Of a stretch of 64,000 nt of DNA, positions 11,341-21,084 are shown one piece after another. This DNA comes from Notolepis coatsorum (Eukaryota > Chordata > Actinopteri > Aulopiformes > Paralepididae): NCBI GenBank assembly GCA_963971535.1, contig OZ020589.1, forward strand, positions 84,882,964 through 84,946,963. The letters run 5' to 3'. Under the pieces are notes generated by a model. It searched no databases. It was not told the origin of the DNA and saw nothing but the letters and a program-made list of their open reading frames with translations. Every line of letters begins with the position of its first letter. Within the stretch, counting starts at the first letter, position 1. A program made the translations under genes and the position numbers.

Positions 11341-12450
11341 TGCATACATTAAAAAAATTAAAAAAATAATATTATATAAATTATAAAACCTTTTTTTCTT
11401 TTCTTTTTTACAGCTACTGTTTTATATGCTGTTTTTTTAGTAATAACTAGAGAGTAATGGTATTTATTCAACAACAGGTGAGTGTATAGATTAGTATTAG
11501 TATTTAGTAGGTTGTTGGCACATTGGGTCCGCACGGACGTTACACGTTGTTGCGCACTTCCTCCTATCCAGTCGGCTCCATTTAGGTCAGCTACTGTAGT
11601 AGCAGAGGCTCTGTTGTGATTTTTAATGCGAAATAAATATTCAACATTCTCTTTTGAGACTCCGCCTCAGACTCTTATCATTTGGCACTAAAAGCTAAAC
11701 ATTGTCACCGGTATGGCTGTCCGCAACATGTCATTAATTGTGTGCGAGAGGTCGATCAGTGACCACGTTAGCGCGAGCTAGCTTAGCCACTAGATGGAAA
11801 CAATGTAACGTTACTGGTGAAAAAGTGATTTACCTTGGAATACTCCTTTGCCAACTTGCTGTACTTTGCTTGCAGGTCTGCAGCTGGATTATGAATAGTC
11901 CCAACTTTAGCCAAGGTAACATTAAGCTAAAACTAGCTTTTCAAATAGCTCTTCAGCTAATGCTAATAACAGAGCTCCCCGTCACATTTTTGTGTCCTCA
12001 GTTGTGGTCAACGATATTTAATTAACTATTTAGTCACGTTAGCGTGACATGGTCTTCAATAACGTGACGTCACGTCTCGTTGTCGTCATGAAAAAAACCT
12101 TCGTTGACCAACATCTTTCGTCATCATTTTAGTTGACAAAATTAACACTGGTAGCAACCCCCCCCCCCCCCTATCCCTACTGAAATCCAACCCGCACGGA
12201 CCAAAACAAAGCGAATGGGGCTCTTTTTATTTGGCTCTGTTTGGCTGCATTACGTAGTCTACTTTTAAAGGTCCTCCTGGTCCAAATGTAACATGAACAT
12301 GGTGGCCTTACAGCGGCACATGCAATGGATGGGATGGGAGACTATGTATTTGTTTATTACCTTGACTTTTGAGGATGTCATTTCTGTTTTAATTTATTTT
12401 AAAACAAACCAGTATTTTGATGAATGATGAACGGTGCATCAAACTCTTCA
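11341..12450. other. Anonymous intergenic DNA with dispersed-repeat ends
   Basis: No supported gene. About 12035-12150 (GACGTCACGTCTCG...AAAATTAACACTGG) has the look of the end of a common fish dispersed repeat and may match the fragment at 4425-4560. A run of C follows at about 12161-12172. The short frame at 11738-12025 has no recognisable domain. Confidence 0.45.
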
Positions 12451-12570
12451 GAAATCTACTGTGAATCTACTGTAAATCTATGGTAAATCAATGTAAATCT
12501 ACTGTGAATCTACTCTAAATCTATGGTAAATCTACTATGAATCTACTTGAAATCTACTTGAAATCTGTGG
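12451..12570 (+). repeat. Degenerate tandem repeat, about 12-bp unit
   Basis: Imperfect copies of a 12-mer such as GTAAATCTACTG, with variants TATGGTAAATC and TTGAAATCTAC. It is non-coding. Confidence 0.8.
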
Positions 12571-13214
12571 TTGGGGCGCATCCAGTGTTATTTCAACAGA
12601 TCTTATGTTAACTCATTCAGCGCCGGGGATTAGTCGGGCCCTGTGGTCACATTGCCAAACGTTAAAATATAGTCACCTTGTTTGTAGAGCTATAACTATA
12701 TTGTATATTATAGCTATGGATACAATACTATGGCCCATTTGACATCACCTATCTTCTGTTCAAGATGCAAAAAAGAAATAATTTTTCCATCCATACGTTC
12801 CCGTTTTATACCGTGGTGAATATAAGTATGGTTTTAGAGCGGTCTAGGGTAATTCATTAAATCCTGAATTAAAGCCCTATACGTCGATTCCACTATACAG
12901 TATACACGTTGCCATGTCTTGCCTGTATACGCTATTATCCCGAAATCAAATCTAGATCATAGCTATTATGTTCCATCATGAATGCATGAAAGGGGGGGGT
13001 TTCTGATTATTTGATTGTCAGTAATGGCATTACCATTGAACACTAAAAACGGTTATCAGCCCGATCGGTATGAAAGCATTGCAGGATCAAGCTAAAATGT
13101 ACGTCAAATTGCCTTTACCTGTGGCCGGGAGTATTCCAAAAATAATATCTCAATTGTTTGATCGCCATCTGGTATATCCAATGTCCATTTCGTCGACGGC
13201 ATAATTCACCACAA
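12571..13214. other. Anonymous intergenic DNA
   Basis: No gene, repeat family or regulatory element recognised. It is AT-rich, with a short G run near 12992. Confidence 0.4.
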
Positions 13215-13820
13215 CATATGGATCGGAGATATTTGACGCGCTTCGATGGAACCGGGAGAACCGCACACATCACTCCTGTCCTCCACTCTCTCCACTGGCT
13301 CCCGATCAAACACTGCTTAAACTTGAAAACACTACTCCTCACCTTCAAAGCCCTCCACAGCCTGGCCCCCCCCTACCTGACTGATCTCCTTCTTCCCTAC
13401 CGCCCCACCCGTTCCCTCCGGTCCTCCTCCACTGCCTCCCTCACTGTCCCGACATCCAAACTCAAAAACGTTGGTGATCGGGCCTTCTCTCGCACTGCAC
13501 CCCGACTCTGGAACTCCCTCCCTCAGTCCATCAGAGACTCCCCTACACTCTCTACCTTCAAAGCTTGCTTCAAAACCCACCTGTTCTCCCTTGCCTTCAA
13601 CCCCCCCCCCCACCCATAAACCCCCCCCGTCTCCTGTCTTTTGTGCTATCATGCTGTCTTCCCTTTTCCCCCGATGGTCTCATCTTCCTTTTGTTTTTGT
13701 TTCTTTGTTGCTTCTTTGTTTTTGTTTCTTTGTTTTTGTTTCTTTGTTTTTACTTTGCTCCCGACTATTGTCAGCGACTTCGGGTCATTGAGAAGCGCTA
13801 TATAAATTAAATGAATTATT
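13215..13820 (+). mobile_element. 5'-truncated LINE (L2/CR1/Rex type), 3' end with reverse-transcriptase tail
   Basis: The frame ending at 13619 encodes the C-terminal tail of a non-LTR reverse transcriptase. Segments include HITPVLHSLHWLPI (about residue 38), LLLTFKALHSLAPPYLTDLL, and GDRAFSRTAPRLWNSLPQSI, which are typical of fish L2/CR1/Rex elements. All domains before this tail are missing, as expected from 5' truncation on target-primed insertion. The 3' UTR has TTTGTTTTTGTTTC runs. It ends with GAAGCGCTATATAAATTAA and an ATTA-type tail, matching the usual 3' end of such elements. The tail directly abuts the satellite array, whose first AGTGTGGG starts at 13821. Confidence 0.85.
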
Positions 13821-13948
13821 AGTGTGGGTGACCTGGCGAAGCCAGGTTGCCACCCACACTATACATATCCATACTCTTTTTATTAGTGTGGGTGACCTGG
13901 CGAAGCCAGGTTGCCACCCACACTATACATATCCATACTCTTTTTATT
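13821..13948 (+). repeat. 64-bp hairpin module, two tandem copies (5' end of U1)
   Basis: Each 64-bp copy begins AGTGTGGGTGACCTGGCGAA and ends with CTCTTTTTATT. Its first 40 bases fold into a stem. The outer stem is AGTGTGGGTG with CACCCACACT (10 bp). The inner stem is CCTGGC with GCCAGG (6 bp), around a GAA loop. The core GCGAAGC is the sequence known for forming an extraordinarily stable DNA mini-hairpin. Single copies start U2, U4, U6, U7, U11 and U16. Four copies form the 5' end of inverted U8. Confidence 0.95.
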
Positions 13949-14973
13949 TATTTATTTATTCCACCGATTTTGCAAACACTTTGCAACACGTAAGCGTTCG
14001 CGCCCCATACACGTGAAAGGTATCAAAACGAGCGGCTTGCCTATGGCAACACCGGTCTCCGAACTCGTAAAGTTTCACCGCACCGTCTGGCTACGAATCG
14101 ACTTTAAACGGTAAAATTTCGGAAATACAGTGCAATTTAGAGTTTCAAACACTTTGAACACTTTGCAACACGTAAGCGTTCGCGCACCATACACGTGAAA
14201 GGTATCAAAACGAGCGGCTTGCCTATGGCAATTGCGGTCTTCGAACCCGTAAAAGTTTCACCGCACCGTCTGGCTACGAATCGACTTTAAACGTTAACAT
14301 TTCGGTCCCATTGGGAATGCATTGCATTTTAGAGTGTAGCAGCTGAAATAATCTTTTTCCCCCTACCTTGGGTGAATTGCGAGTGTGATCTCAATTTTGG
14401 ACGTAGAAATAAAACAAACACATCAAAACGATGACACGGCTGTCATCCCGCTCACAAAAGAAAAATAAATGGAATTGGACATTTCTATCTCAACTGACGA
14501 CCATTTGTTTGAAGGTTCTCCTCCCCATTGACCGCCATGCAATCGCCCTCTAGAAATCACATTTTTCACACTATTTTTTAGCCTTCTGTTCCGATCGCCG
14601 AAGGAGTGCCACAATATCGCACGAATGCCACAATATCGCGCACAACCCTTCGCCTACTCGTTGTAGTGCTCATGTGCGCGTCACAACGCTTCATCTCTTA
14701 TAGTTTTCTTTTAATCAACGTGACAATGCAGTCATGCATCTGCCTCCATAGAAATGCATTGGATAGAAAATATGCAAGTCATAGTGATTGCTTCACCTGT
14801 GTGGCTCATGGCTCACTCATGATTGGTTCAGCTGTGTGGCTCGTGGCTGAGCTGCCAATGACATCATCCACTTAACCCATCATTGGCCATCACTGTGTTG
14901 CAGTACTGAATTGCTGACAGCGCCCTCTGTCTTGTGGGTTGTGTCATTGTACTCAGTAGGGATATCCTCTTTC

Positions 14974-15424
14974 ATTTTTCATTGGTCCATGTTGACCACC
15001 TTTCATTGGTCCATGTTGACCACTCCCCCGATCCTTAGACCACGCCCCCTTAGGCCACACCCCCTCAGTGTATCTCTTGAACCGTTTGTCGTAGAGACTT
15101 GCGGATTGTGCCATTGGTCGATGTTGACCACCTTTCATTGGTCGATGTTGACCACTCCCCCTGTTGACCACCTTTCATTGGTCGATGTTGACCACTCCCC
15201 CGATCCTTAGACCACGCCCCCTTAGGCCACACCCCCTCAGTGTAACTCTTGAACCGTTTGTCGTAGAGACTTGGGGATTGTGCCATTGGTCGATGTTGAC
15301 CACCTTTCATTGGTCGATGTTGACCACTCCCCCGATCCTTAGACCACGCCCCCTTAGGCCACACCCCCTCAGTGTATCTCTTGAACCGTTTGTCGTAGAG
15401 ACTTGCGGATTGTGCCATTGTACT
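14974..15424 (+). promoter_or_regulatory. E block of U1: promoter-like sub-repeats
   Basis: Sub-repeats of about 132 bp (short form) or 167 bp (long form, best seen in U14). Each carries two ATTGG motifs (inverted CCAAT boxes), a CCACGCCCCC GC-box-like motif and a CCACACCCCC motif. CCAAT and GC/CACCC boxes bind NF-Y and Sp/KLF factors in vertebrates. No TATA box or start site is identifiable, so promoter activity is inference. Other E blocks: 19349-19915, 24494-24600 (truncated), 27116-27394, 32933-33327, 38365-38828, 42012-42175 (inverted), 44450-44736, 47771-48057, 51405-51688, 55630-56086, 57673-58579 and 63118-63396. U3 and U15 have none. Confidence 0.45.
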
Positions 15425-15426
15425 CG

Positions 15427-18056
15427 GTGTAATAGTGTAATAGTGTGTAATAGTGTAATAGTGTAATAGTGTGTAATAGTGTAATAGTGTGTAATAGTGT
15501 AATAGTGTAATAGTGTGTAATAGTGTGTAATAGTGTAATAGTGTAATAGTGTGTAATAGTGTAATATTGTGTAATAGTGTAATAGTGTGTAATAGTGTAA
15601 TAGTGTGTAATAGTGTAATAGTGTAATAGTGTGTAATAGTGTAATAGTGTGTAATAGTGTGTAATAGTGTAATAGTGTGTAACAGTGTCTAATAGTGTAA
15701 TAGTGTAATAGTGTGTAATAGTGTAATAGTGTAATAGTGTGTAATAGTGTAATAGTGTAATAGTGTGTAATAGTGTAATAGTGTGTAATAGTGTAATAGT
15801 GTGTAATAGTGTAATAGTGTGTAATAGTGTAATAGTGTGTAATAGTGTAATAGTGTAATAGTGTGTAATAGTGTAATAGTGTAATAGTGTGTAATAGTGT
15901 AATAGTGTGTAATAGTGTAATAGTGTAATAGTGTGTAATAGTGTAATAGTGTAATAGTGTGTAATAGTGTAATAGTGTGTAATAGTGTAATAGTGTGTAA
16001 TAGTGTAATAGTGTAATAGTGTGTAATAGTGTAATAGTGTGTAATAGTGTAATAGTGTAATAGTGTGTAATAGTGTAATAGTGTAATAGTGTGTAATAGT
16101 GTAATAGTGTGTAATAGTGTAATAGTGTGTAATAGTGTAATAGTGTGTAATAGTGTAATAGTGTAATAGTGTGTAATAGTGTAATAGTGTAATAGTGTGT
16201 AATAGTGTAATAGTGTGTAATAGTGTAATAGTGTAATAGTGTAATAGTGTGTAATAGTGTAATAGTGTAATAGTGTGTAATAGTGTAATAGTGTGTAATA
16301 GTGTAATAGTGTGTAATAGTGTAATAGTGTAATAGTGTGTAATAGTGTAATAGTGTGTAATAGTGTAATAGTGTGTAATAGTGTAATAGTGTAATAGTGT
16401 GTAATAGTGTGTAATAGTGTAATAGTGTGTAATAGTGTAATAGTGTGTAATAGTGTAATAGTGTGTAATAGTGTAATAGTGTGTAATAGTGTAATAGTGT
16501 GTAATAGTGTGTAATAGTGTAATAGTGTAATAGTGTGTAATAGTGTAATAGTGTGTAATAGTGTAATAGTGTGTAATAGTGTAATAGTGTAATAGTGTGT
16601 AATAGTGTAATAGTGTAATAGTGTGTAATAGTGTAATAGTGTGTAATAGTGTAATAGTGTAATAGTGTGTAATAGTGTAATAGTGTAATAGTGTGTAATA
16701 GTGTAATAGTGTGTAATAGTGTAATAGTGTGTAATAGTGTAATAGTGTAATAGTGTGTAATAGTGTGTAATAGTGTGTAATAGTGTGTAATAGTGTAATA
16801 GTGTAATAGTGTGTAATAGTGTAATAGTGTGTAATAGTGTAATAGTGTGTAATAGTGTAATAGTGTGTAATAGTGTAATAGTGTAATAGTGTGTAATAGT
16901 GTAATAGTGTAATAGTGTGTAATAGTGTAATAGTGTGTAATAGTGTAATAGTGTAATAGCGTGTAATAGTGTAATAGTGTGTAATAGTGTAATAGTGTGT
17001 AATAATGTAATAGTGTGTAATAGTGTAATAGTGTAATAGTGTGTAATAGTGTAATAGTGTGTAATAGTGTAATAGTGTGTAATAGTGTAATAGTGTAATA
17101 GTGTGTAATAGTGTGTAATAGTGTAATAGTGTGTAATAGTGTAATAGTGTGTAATAGTGTAATAGTGTGTAATAGTGTAATAGTGTGTAATAGTGTAATA
17201 GTGTGTAATAGTGTAATAGTGTAATAGTGTGTAATAGTGTAATAGTGTAATAGTGTGTAATAATGTAATAGTGTGTAATAGTGTAATAGTGTGTAATAGT
17301 GTAATAGTGTGTAATAGTGTAATAGTGTAATAGTGTGTAATAGTGTAATAGTGTGTAATAGTGTAATAGTGTAATAGTGTGTAATAGTGTAATAGTGTGT
17401 AATAGTGTAATAGTGTAATAGTGTGTAATAGTGTAATAGTGTAATAGTGTGTAATAGTGTAATAGTGTGTAATAGTGTAATAGTGTAATAGTGTGTAATA
17501 GTGTAATAGTGTAATAGTGTGTAATAGTGTAATAGTGTGTAATAGTGTAATAGTGTGTAATAGTGTGTAATAGTGTAATAGTGTGTAATAGTGTAATAGT
17601 GTAATAGTGTGTAATAGTGTAATAGTGTGTAATAGTGTAATAGTGTAATAGTGTGTAATAGTGTAATAGTGTGTAATAGTGTAATAGTGTAATAGTGTGT
17701 AATAGTGTAATAGTGTAATAGTGTAATAGTGTAATAGTGTAATAGTGTGTAATAGTGTAATAGTGTAATAGTGTAATAGTGTAATAGTGTGTAATAGTGT
17801 AATAGTGTAATAGTGTGTAATAGTGTAATAGTGTGTAATAGTGTAATAGTGTAATAGTGTAATAGTGCAATAGTGTGTAATAGTGTAATAGTGTTATAGT
17901 GTGTAATAGTGTAATAGTGTAATAGTGTAATAGTGTGTAATAGTGTAATAGTGTGTAATAGTGTAATAGTGTGTAATAGTGTAATAGTGTGTAATAGTGT
18001 GTAATATTGTGTAATAGTGTGTAATAGTGTAATATTGTGTAATAGTGTAATAGTGT
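15427..18056 (+). repeat. 8/10-bp minisatellite array of U1 (2.6 kb)
   Basis: An irregular string of GTGTAATA (8 bp) and GTGTGTAATA (10 bp). Rare variants include GTGCAATA (about 17864) and GTGTTATA (about 17891). The + strand is almost free of C. Every frame of the - strand is free of stops because neither unit contains one in any phase, so the apparent 952-codon frame through it is not a gene. Confidence 0.98.
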
Positions 18057-18261
18057 TGCGGGTTGTGTCATTACACTCAGTAGGGATATCCTCTTTGATT
18101 GGTCTATGTTGACCACTCCCCCGATCATTAGGCCGCGCCCCCTTTTTGTATCCTTTGAACCGTTTGTCATAGAGACTCGCGAGAGACCCTCTCCCCCGTT
18201 GGCCGGCGGTGCACAGGCGTCACCCACACTTTCACAATTTCCCCCGTGCGGAATTGTCTAG
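18057..18261 (+). other. Terminal G block with 3' hairpin and CTAG end (prototype)
   Basis: This ~205-bp block closes U1 and recurs, with few changes, at the end of every complete unit. It starts GCGGGTTGTGTCATT, carries GTCACCCACACT (the inverse of the unit's left end), and finishes with a hairpin of ACAATT...AATTGT arms around a C/G-rich loop, then CTAG. Other CTAG ends: 21084, 23575, 26271, 32019, 37453, 43596, 46853, 50174, 54781, 56828, 59749 and 62208. The next unit always starts with T. This resembles the 3' end of Helitrons (hairpin plus CTRR). Confidence 0.8.
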
Positions 18262-19916
18262 TTAGTGTGGGTGACCTGGCGAAGCCAGGTTGCCACCCAC
18301 ACTATACATATCCATACTCTTTTTATTTATTTATTCCACCGATTTTGCAAACACTTTGCAACACGTAAGCGTTCGCGCCCCATACACGTGAAAGGTATCA
18401 AAACGAGCGGCATGCCTATGGCAACACCGGTCTCCGAACTCGTAAAGTTTCACCGCACCGTCTGGCTACGAATCGACTTTAAACGGTAAAATTTCGGAAA
18501 TACAGTGCAATTTAGAGTTTCAAACACTTTGAACACTTTGCAACACGTAAGCGTTCGCGCACCATACACGTGAAAGGTATCAAAACGAGCGGCTTGCCTA
18601 TGGCAATTGCGGTCTTCGAACCCGTAAAAGTTTCACCGCACCGTCTGGCTACGAATCGACTTTAAACGGTAAAATTTCGGTCCCATTGGGAATGCATTGC
18701 ATTTTAGAGTGTAGCAGCTGAAATAATCTTTTTCCCCCTACCTTGGGTGAATTGCGAGTGTGATCTCAATTTTGGACGTAGAAATAAAACAAACACATCA
18801 AAACGATGACACGGCTGTCATCCCGCTCACAAAAGAAAAATAAATGGAATTGGACATTTCTATCTCAACTGACGACCATTTGTTTGAAGGTTCTCCTCCC
18901 CATTGACCGCCATGCAATCGCCCTCTAGAAATCACATTTTTCACACTATTTTTTAGCCTTCTGTTCCGATCGCCGAAGGAGTGCCACAATATCGCACGAA
19001 TGCCACAATATCGCGCACAACCCTTCGCCTACTCGTTGTAGTGCTCATGTGCGCGTCACAACGCTTCATCTCTTATAGTTTTCTTTTAATCAACGTGACA
19101 ATGCAGTCATGCATCTGCCTCCATAGAAATGCATTGGATAGAAAATATGCAAGTCATAGTGATTGCTTCACCTGTGTGGCTCATGGCTCACTCATGATTG
19201 GTTCAGCTGTGTGGCTCGTGGCTGAGCTGCCAATGACATCATCCACTTAACCCATCATTGGCCATCACTGTGTTGCAGTACTGAATTGCTGACAGCGCCC
19301 TCTGTCTTGTGGGTTGTGTCATTGTACTCAGTAGGGATATCCTCTTTCATTTTTCATTGGTCCATGTTGACCACCTTTCATTGGTCCATGTTGACCACTC
19401 CCCCGATCCTTAGACCACGCCCCCTTAGGCCACACCCCCTCAGTGTATCTCTTGAACCGTTTGTCGTAGAGACTTGCGGATTGTGCCATTGGTCGATGTT
19501 GACCACCTTTCATTGGTCGATGTTGACCACTCCCCCTGTTGACCACCTTTCATTGGTCGATGTTGACCACTCCCCCGATCCTTAGACCACGCCCCCTTAG
19601 GCCACACCCCCTCAGTGTATCTCTTGAACCGTTTGTCGTAGAGACTTGCGGATTGTGCCATTGTACTCAGTAGGGATATCCTCTTTCATTTTTCATTGGT
19701 CCATGTTGACCCCCTTTCATTGGTCGATGTTGACCACTCCCCCGATCCTTAGACCACGCCCCCTTAGGCCACAGTTCACGGTTCAGTGTATCTCTTGAAC
19801 CGTTTGTCGTAGAGACTTGCGGATTGTGCCATTGGTCGATGTTGACCACCTTTCATTGGTCGATGTTGACCACTCCCCCGATCCTTAGACCACGCCCCCT
19901 TAGGCCACACCCCCTT

Positions 19917-20620
19917 TAAAAAAATCCGAAAAATCCGAAAACTCGGAAAAATCCCAAAACTCGGAAAAATCTAAAATCCGAAAAAGTTCAAAAACTCGGA
20001 AAAATCCCAAAACCCGAAAACTCGGAAAAATCCGAAAACTCGGAAACATCAAAAATCCGAAAAAGTTCAAAAACTCGGAAAAATCCCAAAACCCGAAAAC
20101 TCGGGAAAATCCGAAAAATCCGAAAACTCGGAAACATCAAAAATCCGAAAAAGTTCAAAAACTCGGAAAAGTCCGAAAACTCGGAAAAATCCAAAAACTC
20201 TGAAAATTCCGAAAACTCGGAAACATCAAAAATCCGAAAAAGTTCAAAAACTCGGAAAAATCCGAAAACTCGGAAACATCAAAAATCCGAAAAAGTTCAA
20301 AAACTCGGAAAAGTCCGAAAACCCGAAAACTCGGAAAAATCCAAAAACTCGGAAAAATCCGAAAACTCGGAAAAATCCGAAAACTCGGAAACATCAAAAA
20401 TCCGAAAAAGTTCAAAAATTCGGAAAAGTCCGAAAACCCGAAAACCCGGAAAAATGCAAAAACTCGGAAAATTCCGAAAACTCGGAAACATCAAAAATCC
20501 GAAAAAGTTCAAAAACTCGGAAAAGTCCGAAAACCCAAAAACTCTGAAAAATCCGAATACTCGGAAACATCAAAAATCCGAAAAAGTTCAAAAACTCGGA
20601 AAAGTCCGAAAACCGGAAAA
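19917..20620 (+). repeat. TCCGAAAA-type minisatellite of U2
   Basis: Imperfect copies of an ~18-bp word such as ACTCGGAAAAATCCGAAA. They are grouped into larger repeats of up to ~142 bp, marked by CATCAAAAATCCGAAAAAG. The strand is A-rich with few T. It sits precisely between the CACACCCCCTTT of an E sub-repeat and the first TAGTGTG of the 8/10-bp array. Sister arrays are in U6, U7 and U14. Confidence 0.95.
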
Positions 20621-20621
20621 A

Positions 20622-20879
20622 TAGTGTGTAATAGTGTAATAGTGTGTAATAGTGTAATAGTGTAATAGTGTGTAATAGTGTGTAATAGTGTGTAATAGTG
20701 TAATAGTGTGTAATAGTGTAATAGTGTAATAGTGTGTAATAGTGTAATAGTGTTATAGTGTAATAGTGTAATAGTGTGTAATAGTGTAATAGTGTGTAAT
20801 AGTGTGTAATAGTGTAATAGTGTGTAATAGTGTAATAGTGTGTAATAGTGTGTAATAGTGTAATATTGTGTAATAGTGT
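20622..20879 (+). repeat. Short 8/10-bp array of U2
   Basis: About 258 bp of GTGTAATA/GTGTGTAATA, with a GTGTTATA landmark near 20751. It has the same order of variants as the right-hand part of the long arrays. Confidence 0.95.
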
Positions 20880-21084
20880 TGCGGGTTGTGTCATTGCACT
20901 CAGTAGGGATATCCTCTTTGATTGGTCTATGTTGACCACTCCCCCGATCCTTAGGCCGCGCCCCCTTTTTGTATCCTTTGAACCGTTTGTCATAGAGACT
21001 CGCGAGAGACCCTCTCCCCCGTTGGCCGGCGGTGCACAGGCGTCACCCACACTTTCACAATTTCCCCCGCGCGGAATTGTCTAG

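Larger units (their letters stand above)
13821..18261 (+). repeat. Satellite unit U1 (subfamily A, two C blocks)
   Basis: Order: two hairpin modules, then the C block duplicated (about 13985-14115 and 14165-14300, each with CACGTAAGCGTTCGCGC and ATCGACTTTAAACG). The D block follows at about 14300-14960 and ends CTCAGTAGGGATATCCTCTT. The E block is 14974-15424, the 8/10-bp array 15427-18056, and the terminal G block 18057-18261 ends in CTAG. Subfamily A carries GTCATCCCGC, CGCCCTCTAG and CGAATGCCAC. No protein gene is supported within the unit. Confidence 0.92.
18262..21084 (+). repeat. Satellite unit U2 (subfamily A) with both minisatellite types
   Basis: One hairpin module at 18263-18326, double C block, D block, E block 19349-19915 with about four sub-repeats, a TCCGAAAA-type array (19917-20620), a short 8/10-bp array (20622-20879) and a G block ending at 21084. 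C and D are nearly identical to U1. From about 19667 to the end it is nearly identical to 58330-59749 in U14. Confidence 0.92.

Noticed and set aside
11738-12025. 95-codon frame as a host gene
   Set aside because: No domain, no splice or start context, and adjacent to dispersed-repeat ends.
14606-14875. An 89-codon + strand frame (PQYRTNATISRTTLRLLVVV...) and a 63-codon - strand frame present in nearly every unit
   Set aside because: They recur because the DNA is repeated. Changes between subfamilies do not favour silent positions, two units have altered ends and two have lost the frame. No ribosome-binding or splice context, and no known family.
15065-15418. Tandem 44-residue peptide (ASLYDKRFKRYTEGVWPKGA...) on the - strand of E blocks
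   Set aside because: The short E sub-repeat is 132 bp, a multiple of three, so any open frame repeats. Long-form (167-bp) repeats break the frame, and both strands are open.
15427-18056. CRISPR-like array
   Set aside because: Repeat units of 8 and 10 bp are contiguous, with no unique spacers, no cas genes, and a eukaryotic setting.
15369-18227. Giant LLHYYT-repeat proteins (also at 21982-23541, 24600-26237, 27027-31985, 33992-37419, 44615-46516, 47936-49837, 51550-54747 and 60657-62174)
   Set aside because: Stop-free only because the 8/10-bp units hold no stop on the - strand in any phase. The frame shifts at nearly every unit, the apparent start in G is GTG, and no domain is present.
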